Part shown: one piece after another, positions 49,471-62,510 of the stretch | Layout: every line of letters starts with the position of its first letter | How positions within the stretch are numbered: position 1 is the first letter of the stretch | Assembly: GCA_021904315.1 (NCBI GenBank) | Contig: CM038919.1 | Coordinates: forward strand, 8,308,001-8,372,000 | DNA length: 64,000 bases | Direction: 5' to 3' | DNA from: Sphagnum magellanicum | Taxonomy: Eukaryota; Streptophyta; Sphagnopsida; Sphagnales; Sphagnaceae | Made by a program: the position numbers and the translations under genes | The notes under the pieces: generated by a model | The model's database searches: none | What the model was told of the DNA's origin: nothing | What the model saw: the letters and a program-made list of their open reading frames with translations, nothing else

Positions 49471-52400
49471 ATTTTTTGGTTGCAATGGACAGAATTCCTT
49501 TTAAGGATGCTTGTATTCATAAACTAGAATTTTGCAAGTTTCATTCACATTGTTTGGTCCACAAACTTATTCAAATTATGAAGCCCAATGCAACAAAACA
49601 AAATTCAATTAACTATTAAACACATGCAACAACTAGGAATTCAAATAAGCTACAAACAATAATAAAAAACAATATCAAGGAACCAAGGAGTTGGGTGCTG
49701 GGAGAAAAGCTAGAGCTATTGACAACACATTTGCACAAAAAACACCTCGCACACAATAGTCAAGAAAAAATTAGTAAACAATCCAATCCATATAAAATGA
49801 TGAAAAAATTCAAAGAAATATATATACAATAATGTGAGGAATAAACTTTTAGGCATTTCCATGGGGGTTGGGTGATTGTAGTGACAATCTAAAAAACAAC
49901 CTTGTTGAAATGAATTTAAAAACAAAACATTTTGTCGTTTAGTCCCAAAAAACAATTTGTTAAGTAAATTGATATCACATTTTCAAACATGGTAATTATA
50001 GATCCCCAATCACATGCATGCCCTTTTGTAGCTCATAGATAGTATACCCCTCTTCATCATTTGGACCATGCATTTAGTAATATCCTCAATTTTAAGATGA
50101 CATGAGAAGTGGTTATGAGGTCAATTGAAGTTTGTTCAATATTACATTCATTTTTCTAAAACTGAATATTACCTTTCAGATTGAAAAAAATGGCATCTTC
50201 CTAATTTCACTCCCAAACACATTTTGCAAGTGATAAAGCTATGATCTCTTCAATTGAATATAGTATTGTTGTCCATGTAACATTTAGTAAACTCTAAACA
50301 AGCCTTTGAAACCTAGTTTGTCACTCCTTGGAATCTATAAATGCATTCTTCAACTCAAAAGGTAAACATCACAATTCATGCAAGTAACTCAACTGTGTTC
50401 ATCAAGGTCGAAAATGCAATCTTCGCCTTGTTAACTCGTGACATGCAAATTTCATACCCAAATCGTGAATCAAAAATGTTAAACAGCCCCCTAAATGACC
50501 AACAAATTAGAAAATCACCTCTAATAATGACATGGCCGGTGAAATCAAATTACACTGTTCATAAAATCATATTTTATGACAAATTTTACAAGATTAGACA
50601 AGCTATAATTGACCATGGAATTAAGTAAAAACGATTTAGATGTGAAAAAGACTCAACAAAACAATTATATACAGGTTTGATAAGATCATATTCCAGATTT
50701 CATGAACAAATTTTGAGTTGTCATAACATATTGAACTTTTGAATATTATCAAAGTCCCTGTCATAGTCCTTAATATAGTAGGGATTGAATACAATGTACA
50801 CCTTCATATAATGCCCATTTTACTAAATGCTTTTGCGTCAAATATGACGTAATGATATTGAAACAAAGGAGGAAACTTCAGATAAATGTTTATGACTAGC
50901 ATCCTGTAATGTACAACATACACAAAATATCCATAATTTAACATGGATATTTTTCACAAAAGTCAAACAAGATAAAAGGAGCCACAAAGGATGTCATGTA
51001 AGGTTTTTCAAAACCCATCCCAAAAGAGGAAATTTTCCTCCCAATACACACAAAAATCCCAGAGTTTTTACAAACTAGTGCATGTGTCTGAGGAACAAGT
51101 GGGGATCACACCTACTAAGTATAGTTTACCAGGTACCCAAGAGCCTAATACCTAATGATCAAAGGGTATCTCAAGAGTTTTCTACAACTATAGAAACTGG
51201 GGTGGGCATTGCCGGTTATAGCCCATAGACAATGAAAATATTGGGTTGATAGCCTACAGTATTTTTGGCACCCACATACACAACACTAGTGTTGACTTAC
51301 ACATACATAGATTGATTTAATTTGAGATGAGTCCAAATAGGTTCAAGATTTTTCAAAGCACAATGCTTGTCTTTGAGGAGGAATTGTGTCAACGAGAAGA
51401 CGTACATGTAAAGTTGCAAAATGTGAGAGGGAGCATGGGGACTTGGAGATTGGGTTTGACAGAAACTATTCTCATGGAATGTGATCTGTTGGACTGACAT
51501 GCATGAATGCCAAAAGTACGACAACATGGAGTTGTGCAGAGTTCCTCTCCCATTAGCAAATATCACTGGATTCTGGGAACCTGGAAGTAAAAGAAAGAAA
51601 GCACTAGAAGTAGTCATGCTCCAGCAAAAAAACTAAGTAACCTAATTCACCTTACACAAATCAATACTCCACACTGCCTGTGAGGAGATATAATCCTCTA
51701 CAATGCAAAGCTTCGCCCAGTGGAGTAATCTTTCACTGAAGCATTCAGTTGCACCAAAGCAAACATCAAAGCTCAAGCGTTGTGTTCTTTGTGTGCTGTG
51801 AAAACATGGCAAGAAAATAGCACATATCTGTACAGGACCAACCATAGATATGAGCAGTAGTTGGAGTCCAATGGGATTCAGATGATGATGCTGAGGAGTC
51901 AGAGGAACTGAAACAAAGGGTAATTCAACAGGAAATAAGAAGCATCACAAGCTAAGCATTCAAGTATGCTTATGGGTGCAGTTCAAGAACTTATGAGCTG
52001 CTACTTCCAGAGTGGTTGGCAATTCTCACCACCATTATTCACAAGCTATGGCATCCTGACAGGCCCCCCGTTATTCAGAAATTGGGTTCTGCTTCCTCTG
52101 CCACAGATTAGGATGACCACCCTAAAGTCCATGGAAGTGCCCCAGAAGTGCAAGCAAGCCCCTGTCAGGGATATAGTTGCCTTGGTGCTAAGGCAAACAC
52201 CTTAGTGAGTAGGGCCTTGAAGTGCTACTGAGGAGCCTCCTACATTAGATAATGCCTCTAGAGCACAACCGAGCATTTGAAAAGGACTCTCTCCCTCTTT
52301 CTTTACAACATCCATGACCTGTACAAATCAAACCTTCTGATGACAACTCCACATGACGAAGGTCATGATACTCGATGGGAAATCACAGAGCAACCTCCAG

Positions 52401-53548
52401 AACCTGGTCCTGCATGGAATGTGCATCATAGGGTGCACTGTAGCCAAACCCTAAACCCTAACTCACTTCCTGAAACAGAATGACTCCAGCTTTTGTGATA
52501 GCAAGGAAGAGAAACAAACTTTCTTCCTAACATCAAGTCATGCTTGGAATGAACTTGTGTCAAAACTACCTATTAAACTTATACTGCAGAAACTCAATGT
52601 CCAAATGTCTGCAGTTGTTGTAAGTACCTTCACAATAGTGGTGACTACCTATTTAGATTAGCAGACTCCTTGGCTGAAACCAATCATCTCCACAAAATCA
52701 GTGCCTGGGGTCCAACAACACTTGTGTCCACAGAACCTGCACTTACAAGGATGCCAAACCTCTCACGGAGTGAATTGTTGCCGCCATGGCATCCCCTTGA
52801 TAGTTGTTCTCCTGTCACAACTGAACAAGACCGTTGGCCCTTGAAATGACATCCATATGGATAAATATTCAACATACTAAATTGGAAACACATGGTGGTT
52901 AGCAGTTAGCACAGTGAAGCCCAAGTGGATACTACAGTTTAACATCAAATCATGCAAGGTGTATATGCAGCCAAGTCAGTGGTCCACCAAAGGCCAGACC
53001 TGTGGCTTAATTCAGCTCTGTACATGAGGCAATGGAAATGCAAAGACCAACATGCAAATCCATTTTATTTCAGAGCTAGCATATCCTATGGTGATGAGAC
53101 ATTGTGATAGCATCATAGCTCTGCTGGGGTTATAGCACAGCCAAAAAAACAGATCCACAAGTAAGGCTCACAAGCAAGGCTCTTGCTTTCTATTGTGAGT
53201 TCATGAGCTTCTGAAACATTTGGATGATTGTGTTTGATTTTTCTTTAGCCATGTTACTGGTAAACCCATCCCACTGTCTCCACAAACAGAATTCTCCACA
53301 AAATGATGCATAAATCTGGTTTACAGTTCTAATGGAGGGAGTTTGTTGGACATGATGCAATACACCAGATTCATAGCATCAGGACTGACTGGATTGACAT
53401 TGAGAAATTCAGCCTGTGAGTGACAGAACATGAGCATTTCAGTAGATGAGTTGTGTCACATATGCATTCTTATAATGCAGACACAGCTTAATTTGGAGAT
53501 TAATTTCCAACTGCTTTTCAGTTGTATGCTGGCCTTTATATTTGGAGT

Positions 53549-53590
53549 TTTCTCTTCTCTTCTCTTCTCTTCTCTTCTCTTCTCTTCTTC
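53549..53590. repeat. (TTCTC)n pentanucleotide microsatellite
   Basis: About eight uninterrupted TTCTC units. It accounts for the low-complexity part of the open frames on both strands here. Confidence 0.9.
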
Positions 53591-55377
53591 CTGTAGCTTG
53601 CTGTCAAGGTCTCTTGACAAGTGGTTTGAAATCTCTCTGAACTTTTTTATCAGGTTATTCCTCAATCTCTATTTGGGTTGCTTGAATCATAAGTATATAG
53701 AGAGTTCACAATACAGTCAAAGGTTTGCCAATACAGACAATATCCCTCCTAGGAAAGAGGAGTGATCTTATGCCTACTCAGGGAAATTATCCCTAATTGT
53801 AGACTTAAGCTCCATCCCACTCTTAAGGAATAGGCTTAAGAACCCTCCCCTCCTGCACCTTGTGATCTACATATGTTTAGTTTCATGACAAGTTTTGTCT
53901 TGTGCTTTATGATGGGTAATGGCCACTAGGCTTTTACCCAAAATGCAGGGCTTGGACTCAGCTACTACCTTGTCCTTGGCCCCTTTTCTGGGAATACTGC
54001 CCCCATGTCCCAGGACTTTACCCTACACAAAAAGCATGTATTGAACAAACAAGCTCATTATTTCAATGTCTAAACGATCACCATAAGTCCAACTCTTTCA
54101 TGGAAACTGATAATGCAGATGCAGCACAGACATTTGAACTTTGGCAAACAATCCACCCACATTAGTGAAGCAAAATAATATAATTGTTGAAGTCACAAAG
54201 AGATGGCTGCAATCCAGGTCAACAAGGGGTAGAAGATGACAAGCAATAGCAGAATAGAAGGCTGTGAAATGGCCCTAACCTTAACTTGTAGATGCATTTG
54301 AAAACCCAAATGCTAGATTACCTAGAAATAAGAGCCCTCAAAATATATGTGCCCTAAGTCCAACTTTAGGCCTGAATTTTAGTGCATTGTGAACAAGAGA
54401 AGATAAGCTACAACCAAAATAAACTAGGTATCCAGAAGTCTCTTGTTTTCCTTTCTCCCTTTTAATACATTTTTGTCTTTTATTTCCTTGCAACAGAATT
54501 TGGCAGGTTAAATCAGTTATTGGAGTCAGGTTTAGAGTAAGTCATGTGCATTATGCCTTGGTTTTTCTATCACTAATTATATGATTGTGTTGAGCATTCC
54601 TAAAAACCTCCAACAAAATTTGTGGTGTATTTGGAGGAATGCTGACAGAACCATTAAGGTCTCCACGGGGCATTTTGGAGAACAGAATGCTCACACTGCA
54701 TGTTTTTTTTGCCCGTGATACCCAGTGGACAGGAAAATAAAAATAAAAATCATCAACTTTTACACCATGTAATGCCCTTGGCCATGGGCAGGAATTGGGC
54801 CTGCCTCAGCTCCACCTCACACACGCCCTTATTCCAGTTATGCTCATGGCCTAAGGCATTACCCTACACTAACGTGTTACTCCATTTTTTCTATCACTCA
54901 TACTTTTGTGTTGGGTACTCCTAAAAACCTTTCAGAAACCTTAGACTACTGTATAGAATCTCTTGTACCACCTCGAAACACTGACAAGCCTGGGGCTCCA
55001 AGTTTGTAATGCTGCAGCTGCAACTGTCTATGTGCAGTAGTAATGAACTGCAGAATCATATGTACAAGTTAATGTACATGTACATACATCTGTACCCTGG
55101 GATGGCCCATGACCTAGCAGGTATAACATGGGACAGCACAAGCCTGAAATTTACAAATTTTAATTGCTCAGATATGCTGAACTCAGTTGACAATTTGGAT
55201 AACAGATGTTAATCAGCCTCAGATGTTGCACAAAAATTATGAGCAACAAAAGGTTCTTAGTAGACAAGTTTGTGGAATTCAAGTGGATTAGAGACAGTAC
55301 TAACATCTAAAGTGATTGGGTCATTGGATCAGATGATCCCTGTAGCTGGGACATGCTTTGTCCTGCAACAAGCAAGC

Positions 55378-55402
55378 TTATATATATATATATATATATA
55401 TT
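55378..55402. repeat. (TA)n microsatellite
   Basis: Uninterrupted TA run of about 12 units. Confidence 0.9.
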
Positions 55403-56279
55403 AGTGACATTGTAAAAGAACTTGGCTCTTCATTGTTAAATGCTCGAACGTGCTTTGTGCTGCAAACAAGCTGAGACTGACATAGGTTAAGAAACTCTGC
55501 CATATGCGTCACCATGATCAAAATTTGTTGTCAAATGCTGTTCTCTCTCTTTCTAACAATTTGTTTGTGCATATATGTGTGGAGTATGGACCCAGCCCTG
55601 CACCCTCCACCCTCCCATTCTGTACCCACTTTCACAAAACAAATATTGCACTAGATCAGAAAGACTGGAATTAGATCAGCTGGTGATCAGAATGTGCATG
55701 CTCTGTCAATGATCAAAGTACCTTATATGTCTGAAGATGGCCCCCACATTTAGCCACTACATATGTTCAGAAGAAGACGGTAAGTACTATCTGTTCATAC
55801 TGCCAATCACTAACTCCAAAAACTTGCAAGGAATTTTAGTCATATGCACGTGAACACATCCAGAGCTCAAATGGACTTCCTGCTGTCCTGTTTCTGTTGA
55901 AGGGCTTGTTTTTGGTTTTTGAACTTTGCAAAGGCTTCCATAGCTAGTTGAACCTGTCAACAGATTTTTAATTGAAAAAAAAAACCCATTTAAAAAAAAA
56001 TTATTTTTCAGTCAAGTGCACTACTTTGCACAATGACATTTGATGAAACAAATTATGAAAAACAATCATTTGGGTTCCTTCCCACCATGACTCCAAATTT
56101 GCATCATACTAACTAGATGCAAATTGCCTACCATCATGTGCTACTCATTGCATTTAAAAAAAAGGTAGAAGTTACATCTTAATCATCAGTGTTTTTTATA
56201 CAACAAAAAATGTAGTTTTTGCTCAAAAAATTTGGGATACTTTTCATAGTACCAGAAATTCTTTTAAAAAGAACAATGA

Positions 56280-56500
56280 TCATAGCAAGGTCTTTTTTTT
56301 CAATTTTGCAATGTAGCTGAAGTGGCAAGCACCCATAAGATGATTCAGGCAAATTTGGTTACATAGTAGATATGAAAGTAGAAAGAAACTAAAATCCCTT
56401 TACATTCTTGGCTACCTACTAGAACTTTTCACAAAAAATTAGTGATTAGGAATTCTTTTTCTTTGAAATTTGGCGAATTTGAACCATTTTTTCCATGAAA
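56280..56500 (-). repeat. Dispersed repeat family R1, diverged copy
   Basis: Same direction as 45360-45600, opposite to the 27.1, 40.5 and 41.2 kb copies. Shared words include TTCAATTTTG, AAGTGGCAAGCACCCATAAG and TTGGCGAATTT. Confidence 0.55.
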
Positions 56501-56552
56501 AATACTTTGTATAGGTTGAAATCATATTTTTCAATTCTAAATTTGGCAAAAT

Positions 56553-56588
56553 CCCCCCCACCCCCCCCCCCCCCCCCCTCCCCCCCCC
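56553..56588. repeat. Poly-C tract
   Basis: About 36 bases, all C apart from one A (56560) and one T (56579). Its pattern is similar, on the opposite strand, to the G-tract at 45.9 kb. An exact length from any assembly should be doubted. Confidence 0.85.
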
Positions 56589-56945
56589 TAATGGACCTTA
56601 TACTTAAGTTTAATTTGTAAACTAGGTATAAGGTCCATTAGTGTTCATCACTACAACAATTTTGGATGTCGACTACTTAACATTTTTATCAAATGGAATG
56701 GAACAATGTCTTTTGTAATCTCTATGTCCTTTCATGCCTTAACTTCATGTAGGAATGAATTAATTTCTTGCACTTAAAAAGCATGCGGAAAATTTGTCTT
56801 TTCCTTGTCTTGGTGTAAATAAGGAAGATTTATTACATGTTACACATTGCATCATATCAATATTATCCTTTCGTTAAAAAATAATTATTTCAACATGACA
56901 TGCCAAATGACATATGAACATGTTTTGTCTAATTTGGCTTTATGT

Positions 56946-57077
56946 AGATATGTTAACATTGTTCAAGAAATTGTTAACAAAGAAGTAGATGTCAATGCAA
57001 AAGGTGCAAATGGAGAGATGCATTTGCATTTAGCATGTGGAAACAACCTTGATGGAATCATTTCAATATTATGCATG
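56946..57077 (+). pseudogene. Ankyrin-repeat exon fragment
   Basis: The frame reads NIVQEIVNKEVDVNAKGANG and then HLHLACGNNLDGIISIL. This is the second helix and loop of one ankyrin repeat and the start of the next (consensus G-x-T-P-L-H-L-A). The fragment is preceded by TTTATGTAG and followed by ATG|GTACTC, so it could be a spliced exon of about 130 bp. The usual Thr-Pro before LHLA is changed to Met-His. Coding-like sequence may resume at 57205-57248, but mobile element M1 copy A begins there. No other ankyrin exon was found, so this is probably a stranded fragment of an ankyrin protein gene. Confidence 0.6.
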
Positions 57078-57248
57078 GTACTCAATTTCCTATTTACTTT
57101 TCTTTTGTTTCATGGATCATAAGTCGTATACATTTGTGTGATTTCTTGCAATTATGTAAATATTACGTGAGAATTATATGCACAAAGGGCAAGAGGTAGC
57201 AAATGTGAGAGTGTGTTATGAGTTTGGTAATGATCCAATGAAAATTAT

Positions 57249-57688
57249 TGGATGGTTGCAAGGTAAGGTGACTCACATTTGCATCACAATGTAATTTTTT
57301 GTAGAATGTTGTGCATTTACATGCTATTAACATCCTATAAAATTAACAAAAAATGTGTTAGATTTGTGATTAAATTTAGACTATCAACTTGAATAAGTAA
57401 ACATCTATATAAAAATATTATAACATATATACACCAAATATATAATAATAGACTTTTGAAGTTGAAAAATATGAAATAGCTTTTTGCTTATACTTTTTTA
57501 TAAATGCATCTTACTATATGGTTTTTATTTGGGATATCTTATTAGGACTCAATATATGATACATTAAAGCAAGAGGAACATAGATGCAAAAAGTTTGTTA
57601 AAACAACCTTAACTCAAAAAAGTTATGGACTTTTGGCTTGAAATGGGCCATATTTTCTTAAGTGAGCCACCTTAACTCGCAAGCACCC
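57249..57688 (+). mobile_element. Miniature inverted-repeat element M1, copy A (440 bp)
   Basis: The left end GGATGGTTGCAAGGTAAGG, then GACTCA, pairs with the right end, which read inward is GGGTGCTTGCGAGTTAAGG, then GGCTCA. This gives a ~25-bp terminal inverted repeat. The body aligns with 61699-62130 (TACATGCTATTAACAT, ATATATACACCAAATATATA, GGACTCAATATATGAT). Compared with copies B and C it lacks about 200 bp near the right end. No transposase frame. Confidence 0.75.
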
Positions 57689-57694
57689 TATGTG

Positions 57695-58635
57695 TTTCAA
57701 ACACATGAAGTTTGACCATAGAATTAAAATATGAAAATTATGTATAATTATATTTTTTACACTTAAATTGTAATTTTTTATGGAGCATTTTTGTCACGAA
57801 TTTTCTATGTTTGAGCATGCACATTTGTTTTCCATTATGGTTTGCATTCACTTAAGATGTTACATAACAAGCAATGTTCACCTCATTATTTGTGCATTAT
57901 ATGAAAATCAACAATTGAAAGATTTAATAAACCAAAAAAAAGGGATGTAAGATTGCCTTCAATGTTCTTCCTATGTATTTTTCTTTTGGCTAAAATATAA
58001 TTTGATATGTGTTTTGATAATTTGATTAAAATTTATGCATCACATCATTACTATATATACACAAGCCATAATATGATAACAAACGACTTATACCTCTACA
58101 AGCATGTTTAAATGGCACGGGTATTTTATCTTTCAAAAGAAAAAAGAGAAACTTAAACACTTAAAACCTACATATTTGTCAAATTATTTAAACAAGATGA
58201 AGCAAAAGATGAAACAACTTGAAAATGCAATTTAACATAGAAGAAAAATGATCAAATAATGATTAAAAAAGTATATTTGTAAATAGTATTATCATTGAAA
58301 TCCACATTTGACATTTTGTTGTTTCATAAAATCAATCTTCAACAATATTGAATAAAAACTTATGAGTGTTTACAAAACATCATATATGAAAAATACGACT
58401 TGATTATTGTTATAAGATTACATACATAATATGAATAAATAAATAAAAATAATTTTGTGCATGTCTTGTGACAAAATCAATGGTTATTTACAATTTATGG
58501 AGATAATGGTGTGTTTGCCTATCCAAATTTTCCAATTATAAATATATAAAAGTGGGTCCATGTAATTGATCAATACCTCGCAAACAACAATGTTCCTTCC
58601 CTATATGTAGTTCGGAACCCAAAGGCAATAATTGA
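57695..58635. other. No gene recognised; AT-rich
   Basis: Short frames only. No repeat border noticed between element M1 copy A and the organelle-derived fragment. Confidence 0.5.
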
Positions 58636-58639
58636 GTAA

Positions 58640-59040
58640 ACTATCTCTTTTTTGTGTTAGTTAACCTAAGCCGCAGCATTACTGCAGAGGCTTGGCTTCC
58701 GAACCGTACATGAGCCTCCGGCCTCATACGGCTCTTCTCAGGGGAGCAAACTAAATAAAATAGAAAGTAGAGATTTACATGGCGTCTGCCTAGTTTATTG
58801 TCAGGACGGAAAAAAATCTTTTTTCTGTCCATTTTGCTCATATAAACTCCTCGCCATTTATTATGCTGCGCCCTGAGTCCCCATGTCAGCCTTTCTTCTG
58901 GGAATTCATCATTTTACTAACGCAAGCAAAGTAATTACCCTGAAGGTTTTTCTTTTTGGAAGGATCCTGTTCCCACTAGCTCACGGCCTAGCTGGCCTGC
59001 CAGTTTTACTGGAACTTCATGGAAATTATCCTGTTCCCTG
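58640..59040 (-). other. Organelle-derived fragment with group II intron 3' end
   Basis: An abrupt ~400-bp block of more balanced base composition in AT-rich DNA. On the minus strand it contains a complete 34-base group II intron domain V followed by a domain VI-like hairpin (AAGCC...GGCTT). Plant mitochondrial and plastid introns have this layout, so a mitochondrial (NUMT) or plastid (NUPT) insertion is the simplest reading. I lean to mitochondrial but cannot name the intron. The 66-codon minus frame here is not a gene. Confidence 0.65.
58701..58734 (-). ncRNA. Group II intron domain V
   Basis: The minus strand reads GAGCCGTATGAGG...CATGTACGGTTC. It has exactly 34 bases, the AGC triad at positions 2-4 and matching 5' GAGCCGT / 3' ACGGTTC arms. 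This is the catalytic hairpin of self-splicing introns. The loop differs from the usual GAAA, as is common in plant organelle introns. It is a displaced copy and not expected to act here. Confidence 0.8.
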
Positions 59041-60234
59041 GTTAGATGGTTGGATGTGAGATATTTGCATGAATTTTCTATTGAATAAAAATGATCCTTC
59101 TATGTATTCATGATCAATTTATTTTTTGATATTTTCATTAGATTTTTGAAATTCACCAATGAAAAATTCAATTTGGAACATTAATTATATGCATAATTGA
59201 TTAACATTGTCCTCATTACATTTAATGTAATTGCTTAATGATCACTATAAGAAAAATGTTTACTTGTGATTGTAATTTGTGACTATAATAAGTTGCAATG
59301 AACATTAATGATTAAAAATTTATTAGTTGCATAAATGAAGTTACATCCAACATTTAGTCGCAAATGATGACTCACCATGATAGTGACACATTCCACATGG
59401 ATGATATATACAATCAACATATACAAAAACATCCTTTGACCAATGTATACCATTTGCAACTAATAACTGTTTTTTACAACTAGTAAATAACCTTATCATT
59501 AATTACCACTTGACAACATATAAAATTTCTGAAAAATTAATTTATTATTGAAATAGTAATCTAGGCCATCCATTATGACCATAAATCTTGACACATTCTC
59601 TAATCAAATTCTAGCATTTGGCATTATAAAAATTTTTGGGTGAATTTGTTTCACTAGAAGAAATCTTATGCATTTTGACCATCATTTTACAACTACAATG
59701 TGATTATTGTCCAAACCTACTACATTTGCGATTGTAATCTTTGTAATCCTATATGTCCATGTAGTTGCAAGTACAAAGCACTACATGTGCAACTAAATGA
59801 TGGGTCCAACCAACTATTAGTTGAATATGTAATTGCATGATATGACTACAAAAGTTTTAAGTCAAAATATAAATGAAATTTTGACATATTTCATTCGTTT
59901 TCTCTTGTTTGTCCACTTATGGATGGTAACTAAGTTGCATGGTGACAACAATTATAATTGTTTTTACAACTATGGACAATATAAGTTGCTGACTATCTCA
60001 AATTAACCTACATGGCACACATGGCATTTCCATAATTTTTCAACATAATATAATTCTATTTCAATGCATCCATCTAAATCAAACATTTTAATTTTGGCCA
60101 TGTATCACCATAACACTATTTTTTTCACCAGTTTGGTGTAAACATTTATTTATTTTTGTGTTTGTGGTAATTAAATTTTTAACAAAAATTAGATTAGGTA
60201 CTTTATTAACAATTAATTAAATAGGCTAAGTAAT

Positions 60235-60700
60235 ATGTAATAAATAGGAAAGGTACTAGTAGGTAATAAGTAGGTAGGTAAACTAAGCAAAAAGTATTTT
60301 ATTTTGTGGATATGTCATAATGTTTTCATATTAATTGATTAATTAATTAGCTCTGTTAAAAAAATTATTTATTAAATTTAGGCTAGGTAATTAATTCATT
60401 AGGTAGGTTAGGTAGTAGATAATAGGTATGTAATTTAAGTAATTGATTTATTAGGTAAGCTAAGTAGCAGATAGTAAGTATGTAGCCTAAGTAGTATATG
60501 ATAAATACGATGGGTAGTAGTGAGTAGGATAGGTAGTACGTGGTAAATAACTAAGTTAAGTAATAAGTATTTTATTGTGTGGATATGTCATAATGTTTCT
60601 ATATTAATTAATTAATCAATATGGTCGATTAGTTTGTAGGTAGTAGGTAGTAGGTAGTAAATAGTTAGGGAAAATAATAAATATTTTATTGTGTGGATAT
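60235..60700. repeat. GTAG-rich array (TAGGTAGTA words)
   Basis: Many AGGTAG, GTAGTAGG and AAGTAG words, plus two near-copies of TATTTTATTGTGTGGATATG about 100 bp apart. It is a degenerate tandem array inside the CACTA-like element. Confidence 0.65.
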
Positions 60701-61698
60701 ATGATAATGTTTTTGTATGGGAGAAAGGATATGATAATGTGTAGTGTTGTAATGTTTCCTTTTCATTAGAATTTATCCCGTATCCTTTGTCTACAACTTC
60801 AAACTTGTAAAATATATAACTAGATGAAAAAATAGACTAGATTCATGGTATGCACTATAAACATAGTGCATGTGCCATTTGGGATAAGCCAATCAAAAGG
60901 CTTGTCCCCAACAAAATAAATAGGATCCTACCTACCTACTTAACCTATGTTAGGTAGCCTATTCTACCCTAACCTAACCTAAAATATGTTGCCTATTATA
61001 ATTTAGCCTAGGATAGATTATAATTAATTAATTATCATAATTAATTATTTAATATAAAATTTAATGGTTGTAGTTATAATATTTTTATTATAATTATAAT
61101 ACATATTTTTTGAACAAATGGAAAATTGTCATGTGTTTTATGGCCATTGGCTTTTTAAATTATTATGTGGTTAAATCCCAACCACCCATCCATGGCACAT
61201 TTGGTAGCATGTGACTATCCCAAATGTCGTCACAAATACAATCGCAAATTGAGGTTTCACATTATATTAAAGATCATCCATGGCAATGGATGAAAAAATT
61301 TAGCCTAGTTGTGAAATTTGTGACTACACTTTCAACTTCATGGCCATGTCATGCCTTTTGTGATTTACTGTCTTGTGGCATTTGTCTTAAGCGAATAGGC
61401 CATTTTTAGTTGCATGTGTCCATTACAACCACAAATGAGTTGTAAATCTAGTTGTTAACTTTCACTTTCAAATTTCTTTTAGTGTTTTCTTTGAAATATT
61501 GATCTCCACTATCCATTATGGTTGTTCATTTTAGATGGTCCTAGATAATTACATGTGGTGCAATTAAAAGTTGTTGTGTGGCATATTAATTGAATTTTGA
61601 AAAAAAATTAAAAATTAAAAATTAAATAGGTCAATACATAAGCCTAGGTAAATAGCTTGATAGGTCCTACCTACCTACCCACCTAGGTTAAATACTTA

Positions 61699-62337
61699 GG
61701 TGGTTGTAAGGTAGGGTGACTCACTTTTTGCATTGCAATCTAATTTTTTGGAAAGTGGTGTGCATTTACATGCTATTAACATGCCATAAAAACAATAATT
61801 TTCCAAATTTGTGGTTAGATTTAGATTGCCAACTTGAAGAAAAAAACATATGTTAAAAAATATTGCAACATATATACACCAAATATATAGTAATAGACTT
61901 TTGAAGTTAAAAAATATGGATTAATTTTTTGTTTGTGCTTTTACATACATGCATTTTCAGTATGAATTCTATTTGGGATATTTATAAGGACTCAATATAT
62001 GATATGTTAAAACAAAAACAAAAGTGCAAAAAAAATTCTAGAAAAAATCTAACCAAAAACATTTATGGACCCTTGAATGGCCTAAAATGAACTATATTTT
62101 CGTAAGTCCATATCATAATCATTTTTGGGTGGATTTCAATTTTTATTTTCTTAACATGTATATTAAAAAGTTGTTTAAAATGATTTTTCTTCAAATGGGC
62201 TTTTTAGTTCATTAGCCACCATGTAATTCCCCATTAAATTAATGATATCAAAATAAATTGCCATTTAAGCACTATCGTATGGACTTTTATGGAATGGAGC
62301 ATCTACAAAAAATGAATCACCTTAGAGTGCATACACT
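61699..62337 (+). mobile_element. Miniature inverted-repeat element M1, copy C (~639 bp)
   Basis: Left end GGTGGTTGTAAGGTAGGGTG, then ACTCA. The right end, read inward, is GTATGCACTCTAAGGTG, then ATTCA. Matches copy B throughout in the opposite orientation. It is nested in the CACTA-like element between two CTAC/GTAG arrays, so it either inserted there later or travels with the element. Confidence 0.7.
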
Positions 62338-62510
62338 CACCTACCTACCTAAATACCTAGGTGAAATTAAATAAGTAAATAGAACTAGGTAGGTAGGACA
62401 TACCTATTTACTTAGGTTACATACCTACCTACCCACATAAGTAAGTAGGATTTACTTACAATACACACCTACTTACTATTACCTAGGTAGGTAGAAAAAT
62501 AGGATATTTA
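62335..62510. repeat. CTAC/GTAG array
   Basis: Runs of CACCTACCTACCT and AGGTAGGTAGG in both orientations, with ACCTAGGTA palindromes between them, as in the 17.2 kb array. Confidence 0.75.

Larger units (their letters stand above)
49475..56275. other. No gene recognised; less AT-rich from ~51 kb
   Basis: The longest unassigned stretch. From 51 to 55.8 kb the composition is more even, and several 60-110-codon frames occur on both strands (for example 51297-51617 minus and 53430-53765 plus). None shows a domain, consistent splice sites or homology to another part of the window. It could be long-intron or intergenic DNA. Simple repeats inside it are listed separately. Confidence 0.4.

Noticed and set aside
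52444-52462. Telomere-like CCCTAAACCCTAA
   Set aside because: Fewer than three units, so not evidence of an interstitial telomeric array.
53430-53765. 111-codon open frame
   Set aside because: It runs through the TTCTC microsatellite, with an equally open opposite strand; low-complexity by-product.
57205-57265. Second ankyrin exon with a strong GTAAGG donor
   Set aside because: The donor lies in the conserved terminal repeat of element M1 copy A, and the same GGTAAGG/GGTAGGG is present in copies without any exon.
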